A stretch of 6,029 bases of DNA from Gemmatimonadota bacterium (GTDB taxonomy: Bacteria; Latescibacterota; UBA2968; UBA8231). A model generated the notes under the pieces. That model made no database searches and was not told the DNA's origin. It saw only the letters and a program-made list of their open reading frames with translations. The stretch spans positions 1 to 6,029 of the forward strand of contig JAPPEF010000322.1 of NCBI GenBank assembly GCA_028875335.1, written 5' to 3'. Below, in pieces: positions 1 to 6,029 of the stretch. Position numbers and translations under genes: made by a program. The stretch's first letter is position 1. The number at the start of each line of letters is the position of its first letter.

Positions 1-1252
1 CGGCCTGTTCCACGGGGATATTGCTGGCGACATTGGCCGGATTGCACAGCCCGTCATTGCCGTCGCGGTCCGGCCGCCCGCCCCAGGTCCCCGACAGCAG
101 TTCGTAGTACACGTAGGGCTGACGATCGGACCGCTGTCCTCCGATAATCACCAAAGTATTGCCCCCCTCGCCGGCGGCCAGGACCCGATCGGGCAGCAGG
201 CCGGACAGAGCCCCGAAAATCGTATCGGCTAAGCGGAAGCCGGTGATACCGCGCATGGACGAAGCCGCGGGCATGACTCCGTTGACCACGGTGCCGGGCG
301 GGGCGACAATTTCGAGGGGGCGGAACATACCCGCGGTGTTGGGGATATCCTCGCGCAGCACGGACCGCACGCATAGGGCCACCACCGAAGACGTGAAGGA
401 GAGCGTGTTGTTAATGGCCCCGCTCACCTGCGGATCCGTGCCGGTGAAGTCGGCCCGCAGTTCGTCTCCCGCCACGGTGATCTCCACCTGCAAACGCACC
501 GGCGGCCCTCCCACCCCGTCGCTATCCATATAGTCGACAAAGGTGTGGCTGCCGTCGGGCCAGGAGGCGATTTCGGCCCGCACCAGTCGCTCGGTATAGT
601 CGATCAGATCCGCGGTGCAGCGCGCAAAGGTGTCGGGGCCGTAGCGGCCGATCAACTCGCCTATGGCCCGGGCGCCGATGTGGCAGGCCGCTAGCTGGGC
701 CCGCAAGTCGCCGATGGTCATCTGCGGCACCCGCACATTGGCGCGGATCAGGGCGAATAGGGCCTCGTCGGCCTCGCCCCGGCGGTAGAGCTTGAGCCAG
801 GGGATGCGCAAACCTTCCTGAAAAATCTCCGTATTGTCGCAGGCTGAACTCCCCGGCAAACGGCCGCCTAGATCGAGGTGGTGGGCCGTGCTCACGGCAA
901 AGGCCACGCGCCGGCCCTCCGAGAAGACGGGCTGGACAATGAAGATGTCCGGGATGTGCATGCCTCCTTCAAAAGGATCGTTGAGGATGAAGACATCGCC
1001 CTCTTCTACATCGTCGCCGTACTTAGCCAGCAGGGTCTCCATGGCAAAGGGCACCGAGCCCAAATGCAGCGGAATGGTGACGCCCTGGGCGATCATCTGG
1101 CCCTCGGCATCGCACAGGGAAGTCGAGTAGTCCAGACAGTCCCGCACAATGGTCGAATAGGCCGTGCGGTAGAGCGCCATGGCCATTTCGTCGGCCGCGG
1201 AAGCCAGGGCGTTGCGCACGATTTCGCGCGTGATCGGATCTATGGACGCCAT
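1..1252 (-). CDS. hyuB: Hydantoinase B / oxoprolinase family subunit HyuB (partial, C-terminus outside window)
   Basis: This open frame begins with ATG at 1252 and stays open for 417 codons to the left edge, so the C-terminus is missing; family members are usually about 550-600 residues. The translation begins MASIDPITREIVRNAL, a typical HyuB start. It contains NDPFEGGMHIPD at residues 91-102, the HHLDLGG stretch at 124-130, then NTEIFQEGLRIP, and GTWGGRPDRDG with NIPVEQ near residues 388-416. These are characteristic conserved blocks of the family; the His and Asp residues in the first two are candidate metal ligands by analogy with related carboxylases. The family partners HyuA to act on hydantoins, oxoproline-like lactams or, in some relatives, ketones for carboxylation. 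It lies 14 bases after hyuA with its own Shine-Dalgarno site, so the two are almost certainly cotranscribed. There is no signal peptide, so it is probably cytoplasmic. Family assignment is firm; the substrate is unknown. Confidence 0.93.
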   Translation of the reverse strand, partial: MASIDPITREIVRNALASAADEMAMALYRTAYSTIVRDCLDYSTSLCDAEGQMIAQGVTIPLHLGSVPFAMETLLAKYGDDVEEGDVFILNDPFEGGMHIPDIFIVQPVFSEGRRVAFAVSTAHHLDLGGRLPGSSACDNTEIFQEGLRIPWLKLYRRGEADEALFALIRANVRVPQMTIGDLRAQLAACHIGARAIGELIGRYGPDTFARCTADLIDYTERLVRAEIASWPDGSHTFVDYMDSDGVGGPPVRLQVEITVAGDELRADFTGTDPQVSGAINNTLSFTSSVVALCVRSVLREDIPNTAGMFRPLEIVAPPGTVVNGVMPAASSMRGITGFRLADTIFGALSGLLPDRVLAAGEGGNTLVIIGGQRSDRQPYVYYELLSGTWGGRPDRDGNDGLCNPANVASNIPVEQA

Positions 1253-1260
1253 TGCTTCAA

Positions 1261-1265
1261 TCCTC
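1261..1265 (-). promoter_or_regulatory. Ribosome binding site of hyuB
   Basis: On the minus strand GAGGA lies 8 bases before the hyuB ATG at 1252, just beyond the hyuA stop codon TAG (1269-1267). The spacing is good for translation initiation and supports the ATG at 1252 as the start of hyuB. Confidence 0.65.
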
Positions 1266-1266
1266 G

Positions 1267-3342
1267 CTAGCTGGAGCGCACTTCGATGAGGAGGTGGCCC
1301 AGAGGGTGCAGCCGGGCGCGCATATCCGGCGGCACTACAATGGTAGAATCGAGCTCGTCGATGAGCAGGGGACCCTCGGCTCCTTGGTCGAGATCCCGGC
1401 GGTTGATCAGGGGGACGGACAAGGTCTCACCGGCGAAATAGGCCGTCCGACTGCCCTCGCCCGCAACGGGCTGGACCGCTGTTGCCAGGCCATGGCCCAG
1501 ACCGCGCCCTCCGGCTTGGCCGACTAGGCGCACGGCCACCACTTCCACGGGGTTGTCCGGGTCGGAGCGATGCCCGTACAGGCGCTCGTGCTCGCGCACG
1601 AAGTCGGCGTGCAAGCGGGCGACTCCCTCCGGGGTTATAGGCCCGTCGGCCAGGTCGATGCCGATCTCTGAGGTCTGCCCTCTAAAGCGCACGTCGGCGC
1701 TGCAGCGCAGCCCGACCTGGTCGGCCCCGAACCCCTCGGCGGCGAACTGAGCTAACTGTTGCTCCTGCATCTGGGCCCGGATCTGCTCTAGGGTCGGGGC
1801 TTGAAGATCATCTCCCCCCAGCAGGCAACTACGCACATCGTGGTGCTCCACTCCGGAACACAAAAGCCCGAGGGCGCTGAACAGACCCGGCAGCGGCGGC
1901 ACCACGACCTGACCAATGGCTAGGTCCTGAGCTAGGCCCGCGGCGTGGATGGGCCCGGACCCGCCAAAAGCCATCAGAGCGAAGTCGCGCGGGTCCCGCC
2001 CCCGCTCGGTGGACACGGCCCGCAGGGCCCGCATGGTGCGGGCATTGGCAATGCGGTGGATGCCTTCGGCCGCCTGTAGCAAATCCAGTCCGAGGGGCGC
2101 GGCAATGCGGTCGTGCACCGCCCGCTGCGCAGCCTCCATGTCGATCGATACCTCGCCGTCGGCCAGGTCCCCGGGGCGGATGTAGCCCAGCACCACATTG
2201 GCGTCGGTGAGCGTCGGCTCGAGCCCTCCCCGCTGGTAGCAGGCCGGCCCCGGCACGGCCCCGGCGCTGCGCGGTCCCACCCGCAAACCGCCGGCCTGGT
2301 CCAAAAAGGCGATGCTACCACCTCCTGCCCCCACTTCGGCGATGTCGATGCTGGGCGCCCGGATCAGCTCGCCCCCGCCGCCAATGAGCCGGTTACCCGC
2401 GGACAGCGAGGCGCCCACCTCGTACTCGGGGCTGTGGGCGATGCGGCCTTCTTCGATCATGGCTGCCTTGGCCGTGGTGCCGCCCATATCTAGGGTGATG
2501 ACTTGGTCCAATCCCAGTTGGCCGGCGGCGAAACTGGCACCGAGGACCCCGGCCGCAGGTCCCGATTCGAGGGCAAAGACCGGTCGGCGGGCCGCCTCCC
2601 AGTCTGGGGCCAGCCCGCCGGTCGACTGCATGATCAGCAGCGGCGCGTCCACGCCGCGCTGCTCCAGCCCGTGGCGCAGGGCACCCAGATAGCGCTGCAC
2701 CACGGGCTGAACATAGGCGTTGACCGCGGTGGTGGCGCTGCGCTCGTACTCGCGGCGCTCGGGCAGCACTTCCGACGACAGCGACACCGGCACCCCGGGC
2801 AAGCGCTCGCGCAGATACTGTCCGAGGCGGAGTTCGTGCTGCGGAAAGGCGTACGCGTGCAGCAGGCATACGGCCACGGCCTCTACCCCCTCGGCCTCAA
2901 GCCGCTCGCCGAGCCGCTCGAGTTCTGACTCTTCAAGGGACACCAGGACCTCGCCGTCGGCCGCCACCCGCTCTTCTACTTCGAGGCGCAGGCGGCGCTC
3001 GACTAGGGGCCGGGGTTTGTCGAAGAACAAATCGTAGAGCTGGGGAGCACGGACGCGGCGCAGCTCCAGCACATCGCGAAAACCCCGGGTGGTGATCAGG
3101 GCCGTGCGCGCGCCCCGGTGTTCGAGCACCGCGTTGGTGGCCACTGTGGTGCCATGCGCCACCTCGGACACGGTCCGGTCCGCAGCGCTGAAGTGGGGTA
3201 TGAGCTGGTCGAGGGCAGTTAGCACGGCGCGCTCGAAATGGGGCGGGGTCGACGGCACTTTGTGGGTCCAGATGCCGCCCCGGTCGTCGAGAGCCACTAC
3301 GTCGGTGAAAGTGCCTCCCACATCGGCGCCAATGCGGATCAT
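1267..3342 (-). CDS. hyuA: Hydantoinase A / oxoprolinase family subunit HyuA
   Basis: This is a full-length 691-residue protein, the usual size for HyuA. The N-terminal hydantoinase A/oxoprolinase domain opens with the nucleotide-binding DVGGTFTD motif at residues 7-14 and carries HGTTVATNAVLE at 63-74. The main domain shows MQSTGG at 238-243, ESGPAAGVLGA at 259-269, the second phosphate-binding motif DMGGTTAK at 285-292, DIAEVGAGGGSI at 333-344, a PGPACY block near 364-369 and FGGSGPIHA at 459-467. All the ASKHA-type ATPase signatures expected of an active enzyme are present. Known relatives use ATP to drive ring opening of N-methylhydantoin or 5-oxoproline, or carboxylation of acetone or acetophenone, always with a HyuB-type partner, here the next gene. 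Its ATG overlaps the preceding hydrolase stop codon by 4 bases (ATGA), indicating translational coupling. No signal peptide is seen. The substrate cannot be deduced; 691 residues is shorter than typical acetone carboxylase beta subunits, which mildly favours a hydantoinase/oxoprolinase role. Confidence 0.95.
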   Translation of the reverse strand: MIRIGADVGGTFTDVVALDDRGGIWTHKVPSTPPHFERAVLTALDQLIPHFSAADRTVSEVAHGTTVATNAVLEHRGARTALITTRGFRDVLELRRVRAPQLYDLFFDKPRPLVERRLRLEVEERVAADGEVLVSLEESELERLGERLEAEGVEAVAVCLLHAYAFPQHELRLGQYLRERLPGVPVSLSSEVLPERREYERSATTAVNAYVQPVVQRYLGALRHGLEQRGVDAPLLIMQSTGGLAPDWEAARRPVFALESGPAAGVLGASFAAGQLGLDQVITLDMGGTTAKAAMIEEGRIAHSPEYEVGASLSAGNRLIGGGGELIRAPSIDIAEVGAGGGSIAFLDQAGGLRVGPRSAGAVPGPACYQRGGLEPTLTDANVVLGYIRPGDLADGEVSIDMEAAQRAVHDRIAAPLGLDLLQAAEGIHRIANARTMRALRAVSTERGRDPRDFALMAFGGSGPIHAAGLAQDLAIGQVVVPPLPGLFSALGLLCSGVEHHDVRSCLLGGDDLQAPTLEQIRAQMQEQQLAQFAAEGFGADQVGLRCSADVRFRGQTSEIGIDLADGPITPEGVARLHADFVREHERLYGHRSDPDNPVEVVAVRLVGQAGGRGLGHGLATAVQPVAGEGSRTAYFAGETLSVPLINRRDLDQGAEGPLLIDELDSTIVVPPDMRARLHPLGHLLIEVRSS
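3339..3342 (-). other. ATGA stop/start overlap of hydrolase gene and hyuA
   Basis: On the minus strand the hyuA start ATG (3342-3340) and the hydrolase stop TGA (3341-3339) share bases. No strong Shine-Dalgarno site precedes hyuA (the best is GGTGA about 10 bases upstream), so hyuA is probably translated by ribosomes finishing the hydrolase gene. This ties the two products together in expression. Confidence 0.8.
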
Positions 3343-4994
3343 GGGCGCGGTATCACCGGCAGGATCAGGTGGGAGGGGTGGGCTCGGTCGTGGTAGATCC
3401 GCTGCTGGGCCACTTGCATCTCGTCGTCCAAACCGTGCGGGTGGCCGGTGTTGAGGTTGCGGTCAAAGCGCGGGAAATTGCTGCTGGAGACCTCCAGCCG
3501 GATGCAGTGCCCGGCCCGGAAGAGATTGCTGGTCTCCCACAGCTCGATCCGATAGACGTACACTTGATCTGGTTCGATGGGACTGGGGTCACGGTAGGAG
3601 TCGCGGAAGCAGGTCCGCACAATGCCCTCGCACAAGTGGATGGCCTTGCCCCCGGGGTGCACGTCGACGAGGGTGGCGGTAAAGTCGGTTTCCACTGCGC
3701 TGGAGGCTGCGTGCAGCACTAGTTCCACCGGCCCGGTAACTTCCACGTCCGCGGCCAGCGGCTCGGTAGTGTAGATCAGCACGTCGTCGCGCTTCTCTAC
3801 CGGCCGGCGGTCCTTGGGGCCGGTGTTGTCGATGAACATGCTCTGTCCCCCAAGAGTGGGCACTGGGTCGTCTGGATCATAGTCATAGCTGTCGCACGGC
3901 TCGTCTCCGGGCTCCTGGCGGCTCAGCCGTCCATCGCCGTGCATTGAGTTGGCCCGCCCGCCGCTGTGCAAAAAGAAGCAGGTGTACTGGGTCCGCTCTA
4001 GGGGCCACGTCTCTTCGCCCCGCCAAACATTTTCCCCCATGACGAACAACTGCACTGGTGCCTCCTGGTCGATGCCGCTGTCTATGCCCTTGAGGCGCTG
4101 ATCGTACCAACGCAAATGCGCCTGCGGCATATCCACCCGGGCCGCGGGGCCAAAGTCCACATCGCCAAAGGGATCGTCGCTGCCGATCAGCGTATGGGTC
4201 CACGGCCCCACCATGAGGCGCGATCGCTCGAGGGCTTCCCGGCCCTTGGCTTGTTGCCGCCAGCCCTTGAAGCACTTGAAACCTTCGTGTAGCAAATTGT
4301 CGTACCAGCCCGTGATGAAATAGGCCGGCGTTTCCACCTCGCCGTACTGGCCCTTCATGCTGTACGAAGCCCAGAACTCGTCGAAGCAGGGGTGGCGAAT
4401 GATCTCCCGGTAGAAGGGCCGTTCGCCCAGGTCGTCGAGCGCTGTCAACAGCGGCAGACGGCGGTAGACCTGATCCCAGTCGATCAGATCTCTGGGGGCG
4501 TTCTGGTTGGTGCGCTGGCCCAGCCAGATGAAATTCATGGCGTTCTGCAGCTGCAAAACGCCGTTGTAGCGCATGTGGCCGTAGTTGTCCTCTTGGTTGG
4601 CGATGGGCACGAGGGCTTTGACAAAAGGGCTGCGCAGCGGCGCCGGCAGGATCTGGGTGAAACCCGGATAGGACACCCCAAAGGTGCCGATGGAGCCGTC
4701 GCACCAGGGCTGCTGGCCGATCCACTGCTGCGTATCGTACCCATCGTCTCGCTCGTCGACATAGGGACGCCATTCGTCCTCCGACTCGTACCGGCCCCGG
4801 CTGTCCTGCATGAGCACGGCGTACCCTTCTGCGACAAAGCGCCGGGCCCACTCCACGTAGCGGGGATGCTGGGTGCTGTAGGGCGAGCGGATCAGCAGCA
4901 CGGGGAAGCGCTCCCCCGCGGCCGGCCGGTACAGGGCTCCGTAGAGCCGCACTCCGTCGCGCATGGGTATCGAAATGTCGAGCTGAATGCGCAT
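3339..4994 (-). CDS. CocE/NonD family hydrolase (peptidase S15 / X-Pro dipeptidyl-peptidase-like)
   Basis: This 551-residue protein is an alpha/beta hydrolase with a C-terminal jelly-roll domain, the standard layout and length of the CocE/NonD group. It opens with IPMRDGVRLYGALYRP (residues 9-24). RSPYS at 36-40 supplies the tyrosine (Tyr39) matching the oxyanion tyrosine of cocaine esterase. The nucleophile elbow is GVSYPG with Ser108, the acid is Asp232 in GWYDN and the base is His267 in GPWTHT, so the triad is complete. The jelly-roll domain starts around residue 310 and includes TGPVELVLHAAS, DFTATLVDVHPGG and RLEVSSSNFPRFDRN. Relatives cleave esters or amides, including cocaine, beta-lactam side chains and X-Pro peptides. 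No signal peptide is present, so it probably acts in the cytoplasm. It is the first gene of the operon with hyuA and hyuB. The start is fixed because an in-frame TGA lies two codons upstream; Met11 is an unlikely alternative because it would cut into the conserved first strand. Substrate unknown. Confidence 0.93.
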   Translation of the reverse strand: MRIQLDISIPMRDGVRLYGALYRPAAGERFPVLLIRSPYSTQHPRYVEWARRFVAEGYAVLMQDSRGRYESEDEWRPYVDERDDGYDTQQWIGQQPWCDGSIGTFGVSYPGFTQILPAPLRSPFVKALVPIANQEDNYGHMRYNGVLQLQNAMNFIWLGQRTNQNAPRDLIDWDQVYRRLPLLTALDDLGERPFYREIIRHPCFDEFWASYSMKGQYGEVETPAYFITGWYDNLLHEGFKCFKGWRQQAKGREALERSRLMVGPWTHTLIGSDDPFGDVDFGPAARVDMPQAHLRWYDQRLKGIDSGIDQEAPVQLFVMGENVWRGEETWPLERTQYTCFFLHSGGRANSMHGDGRLSRQEPGDEPCDSYDYDPDDPVPTLGGQSMFIDNTGPKDRRPVEKRDDVLIYTTEPLAADVEVTGPVELVLHAASSAVETDFTATLVDVHPGGKAIHLCEGIVRTCFRDSYRDPSPIEPDQVYVYRIELWETSNLFRAGHCIRLEVSSSNFPRFDRNLNTGHPHGLDDEMQVAQQRIYHDRAHPSHLILPVIPRP

Positions 4995-4999
4995 CCCTC

Positions 5000-5005
5000 A
5001 GTATA
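5000..5005 (-). promoter_or_regulatory. Candidate -10 element of the hydrolase-hyuA-hyuB operon
   Basis: The minus strand reads TATACT, matching the TATAAT consensus in 5 of 6 positions and ending 5 bases before the hydrolase ATG. The matching -35 place (5023-5028, 17-base spacer) reads GTGAGC, only 3 of 6. Transcription from it would begin at about 4994-4993, on the start codon itself, giving a leaderless mRNA. The GAGGG next to the ATG has no spacer and is poorly placed as a ribosome binding site; a second option, AAGG at 5006-5009, is 11 bases away. Confidence 0.4.
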
Positions 5006-5050
5006 CCTTGTCTTTGTCGAGGGCTCACTGGCGAGAAAGTGCCGCACGGT

Positions 5051-5080
5051 CTGGCGTTTACGGCGATTTAAGGTAGTTTA
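5051..5080. repeat. Three consecutive 10-bp units ending in TTTA
   Basis: The units are CTGGCGTTTA (5051-5060), CGGCGATTTA (5061-5070) and AGGTAGTTTA (5071-5080). All share G at the third position and TTTA at positions 7-10. The period equals about one helical turn, so the T-tracts lie on one face of the DNA, which could suit a bound regulator or slight bending. The shared bases are few and chance is possible. Confidence 0.35.
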
Positions 5081-5107
5081 GCAGAGAAGTTGAGACAAGA
5101 TAGTTCA

Positions 5108-5683
5108 ATGGCCACCAATCGCGAACTAGGGAAAATCATCCTCATCAATGGCGCGTCGAGTTCGGGGAAGTCGACGCTTGCACGCCAGCTACAGCAGACG
5201 CTACCAATCCCATTCTGGCACTTTTCGTTTGACCACCTCCGCGATTCGGACGCCCTGCCGATGGCCCGCGTTCGCAGCGGTGAATTTGATTGGTCTGCTA
5301 TGAGGCCTGCCGTCTTTGATGGGTTTCATCGGTGTTTGCCAGTTTTAGCTGAGGCGGGCAACAATCTCATCGTCGATCACATTATTGAAAACGAGATGTG
5401 GATGTCGGATCTGGTGAAATTACTCGCCGGCTTGGACGTATTCTTTGTCGGCGTGCACTGTCCGCTTCCCGAGCTTGAGCGCAGGGAGCGCGAAAGAGGG
5501 AATCGGCGAGTTGGGGAGGCTCGAACGGATTATCAAGTGGTGCATGGCTTCGCTGAATACGATCTGGAAATTGACTCGACGCAGCCGTGTCAGACCAATG
5601 TGAACACGCTAGTCGATGCTTGGGAATCTCGTGAACCTCCTAGCGTATTTGAGCGAATGGCTGTGCAAAATGGAATCGCATGA
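5108..5683 (+). CDS. Chloramphenicol phosphotransferase-like P-loop kinase
   Basis: From the ATG at 5108 this encodes 191 residues, close to the 178 of the Streptomyces venezuelae chloramphenicol 3-O-phosphotransferase. The Walker A loop GASSSGKS is at residues 15-22, after the strand KIILIN. FSFDHL at 39-44 supplies Asp42, which lines up with the catalytic base of that enzyme. A second strand, NNLIVDHIIEN (85-95), a strand FFVGVHCP (112-119), an Arg-rich stretch ELERRERERGNR (122-133) that probably forms the lid, and VVHGFAEYDLEIDST (144-158) follow in the family's order. The family moves phosphate from ATP to a hydroxyl on a small molecule; many members have no proven link to chloramphenicol. 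A TTG start at 5090 would add 6 residues, but GAGAAG abuts it with no spacer, while the ATG lies nearer the first conserved strand. No strong ribosome binding site precedes either. Its GC content, near 50% in counted rows, is clearly lower than the operon's. The drug specificity is not established. Confidence 0.82.
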   Translation: MATNRELGKIILINGASSSGKSTLARQLQQTLPIPFWHFSFDHLRDSDALPMARVRSGEFDWSAMRPAVFDGFHRCLPVLAEAGNNLIVDHIIENEMWMSDLVKLLAGLDVFFVGVHCPLPELERRERERGNRRVGEARTDYQVVHGFAEYDLEIDSTQPCQTNVNTLVDAWESREPPSVFERMAVQNGIA

Positions 5684-5693
5684 ATCGCCACTC

Positions 5694-5697
5694 GGAG
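5694..5697 (+). promoter_or_regulatory. Ribosome binding site selecting the acetyltransferase start
   Basis: GGAG lies 6 bases before the ATG at 5704, an ideal spacing. The alternative upstream ATG at 5680 has only a weak GGA before it. This favours translation from 5704. Confidence 0.55.
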
Positions 5698-5703
5698 CCT
5701 GAG

Positions 5704-6029
5704 ATGCTCAAAGTTCGTGCAGCGACTGTCGCTGACGCCGACACTATCTCCAGCTTAAACGATGAGGTTCAGAATGTTCATGCTGAGGCTTTGCCGCATC
5801 TTTTCAAGCCGGCATCAAGGGAGACCTTTGCTGCAAAGGAGGTCACAGAGATTCTGACCCGGCCAGACAATCACATATTCTTAGCCTATTTTGATGAGGA
5901 ACCTGCGGGATATATCTATTGCGAAATTCGACGGCGCGAGGAATCACCTGCCATGCATGCACGGGATCAGGTTTACATTCTCCACGTGTCGGTCAACCGC
6001 TCGCATCAGAGAAAGGGAGTTGCTACAGC
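5704..6029 (+). CDS. GNAT family N-acetyltransferase (partial, C-terminus outside window)
   Basis: This frame runs off the right edge after 108 complete codons; GNAT proteins are usually about 150-170 residues, so roughly the last third is missing. It starts MLKVRAATVADADTI, the common first strand and helix of the fold. It continues with EVQNVHAEALPHLFKP (21-36), as in a subgroup of uncharacterised GNAT enzymes, then FLAYFDEEPAGYIYCEI (59-75) as the central strands. It ends in the acetyl-CoA pyrophosphate-binding motif A: VYILHVSV followed by QRKGVA at 102-107, fitting the Q/R-x-x-G-x-G/A pattern. It would transfer an acetyl group from acetyl-CoA to an amine, but the acceptor is unknown. An in-frame ATG at 5680 would add 8 residues and overlap the kinase stop codon as ATGA; 5704 is preferred because of its ribosome binding site and the fit to the family N-terminus. 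It probably shares a transcript with the kinase, which ends 20 bases upstream. Confidence 0.85.
   Translation, partial: MLKVRAATVADADTISSLNDEVQNVHAEALPHLFKPASRETFAAKEVTEILTRPDNHIFLAYFDEEPAGYIYCEIRRREESPAMHARDQVYILHVSVNRSHQRKGVAT

Larger units (their letters stand above)
4995..5107. other. Divergent intergenic region between the hydrolase operon and the kinase gene
   Basis: These 113 bases separate two divergently oriented transcription units and must hold the promoters of one or both. Leftward, a good -10-like hexamer is seen at 5000-5005. Rightward, I found no convincing -35/-10 pair: TTTACG at 5057-5062 has no suitable -10 at a proper distance. Three 10-bp units ending in TTTA occupy 5051-5080. 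No recognisable riboswitch or terminator hairpin is visible. Confidence 0.6.

Noticed and set aside
54..374. 106-codon minus-strand open frame inside the hyuB region
   Set aside because: It is an out-of-frame shadow with an Arg-rich sequence; the hyuB frame here carries clear family motifs.
2393..2869. 158-codon minus-strand open frame inside hyuA
   Set aside because: It is out of frame with hyuA, which has intact ATPase motifs across this stretch, so a second product is not supported.
3883..5028. Long 381-codon minus-strand open frame overlapping the hydrolase gene
   Set aside because: It lies in another frame of the well-supported CocE-type gene, has an Arg/Ala-rich composition with no recognisable motif, and is explained by the GC-rich sequence.
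5057..5079. Possible rightward promoter TTTACG with TAGTTT for the kinase gene
   Set aside because: The gap between the two hexamers is only 11 bases and the -10 match is 3 of 6, so it is not a credible sigma-70-type promoter.
4392..5081. 229-codon plus-strand open frame antisense to the hydrolase gene
   Set aside because: It has no family motifs and covers the conserved catalytic region of the real gene on the other strand, so it is a shadow frame.
5090..5108. Imperfect inverted repeat TTGA-N11-TCAA at the kinase start
   Set aside because: Only 4 bases per arm match, the arms overlap the candidate start codons, and the spacing does not fit a LysR-type T-N11-A box; chance is likely.

Overview
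The window is bacterial chromosomal DNA with tightly packed genes and no sign of an insertion sequence, CRISPR array, tRNA or rRNA. The left five sixths is GC-rich: 60-base rows I counted by hand ran from about 58% to 83% G+C. The right end is near 50% in the rows I counted. The genes on the left use Shine-Dalgarno-like sites and 4-base stop/start overlaps, as expected for bacteria. I cannot name a phylum from the sequence alone.

Positions 1-4994 hold a three-gene minus-strand operon, read right to left. It starts with a CocE/NonD-type serine hydrolase of the peptidase S15 / X-Pro dipeptidyl-peptidase clan (4994 to 3339). Next is a hydantoinase A / oxoprolinase-type ATPase subunit, HyuA (3342 to 1267), which overlaps the hydrolase stop codon by 4 bases. 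Last is the matching hydantoinase B subunit, HyuB (1252 to beyond the left edge), 14 bases downstream of hyuA and cut off after 417 codons. HyuA and HyuB homologues normally work as a complex that uses ATP to open or activate a cyclic amide, or in some relatives to carboxylate a ketone. The leading hydrolase suggests a two-step catabolic unit in which an ester or amide is cut and a cyclic amide-type compound is processed. The actual substrate cannot be read from the sequence.

Positions 4995-5107 are a short divergent intergenic region. It carries a good -10-like hexamer placed so close to the hydrolase start codon that the operon mRNA could be leaderless. It also carries three consecutive 10-bp units that all end in TTTA.

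Positions 5108-6029 hold two plus-strand genes of lower GC content. The first is a P-loop kinase resembling chloramphenicol 3-O-phosphotransferase. The second is a GNAT-family N-acetyltransferase that runs off the right edge. Together they look like a small pair of small-molecule-modifying enzymes, possibly acquired separately from the operon. Their substrates are unknown.
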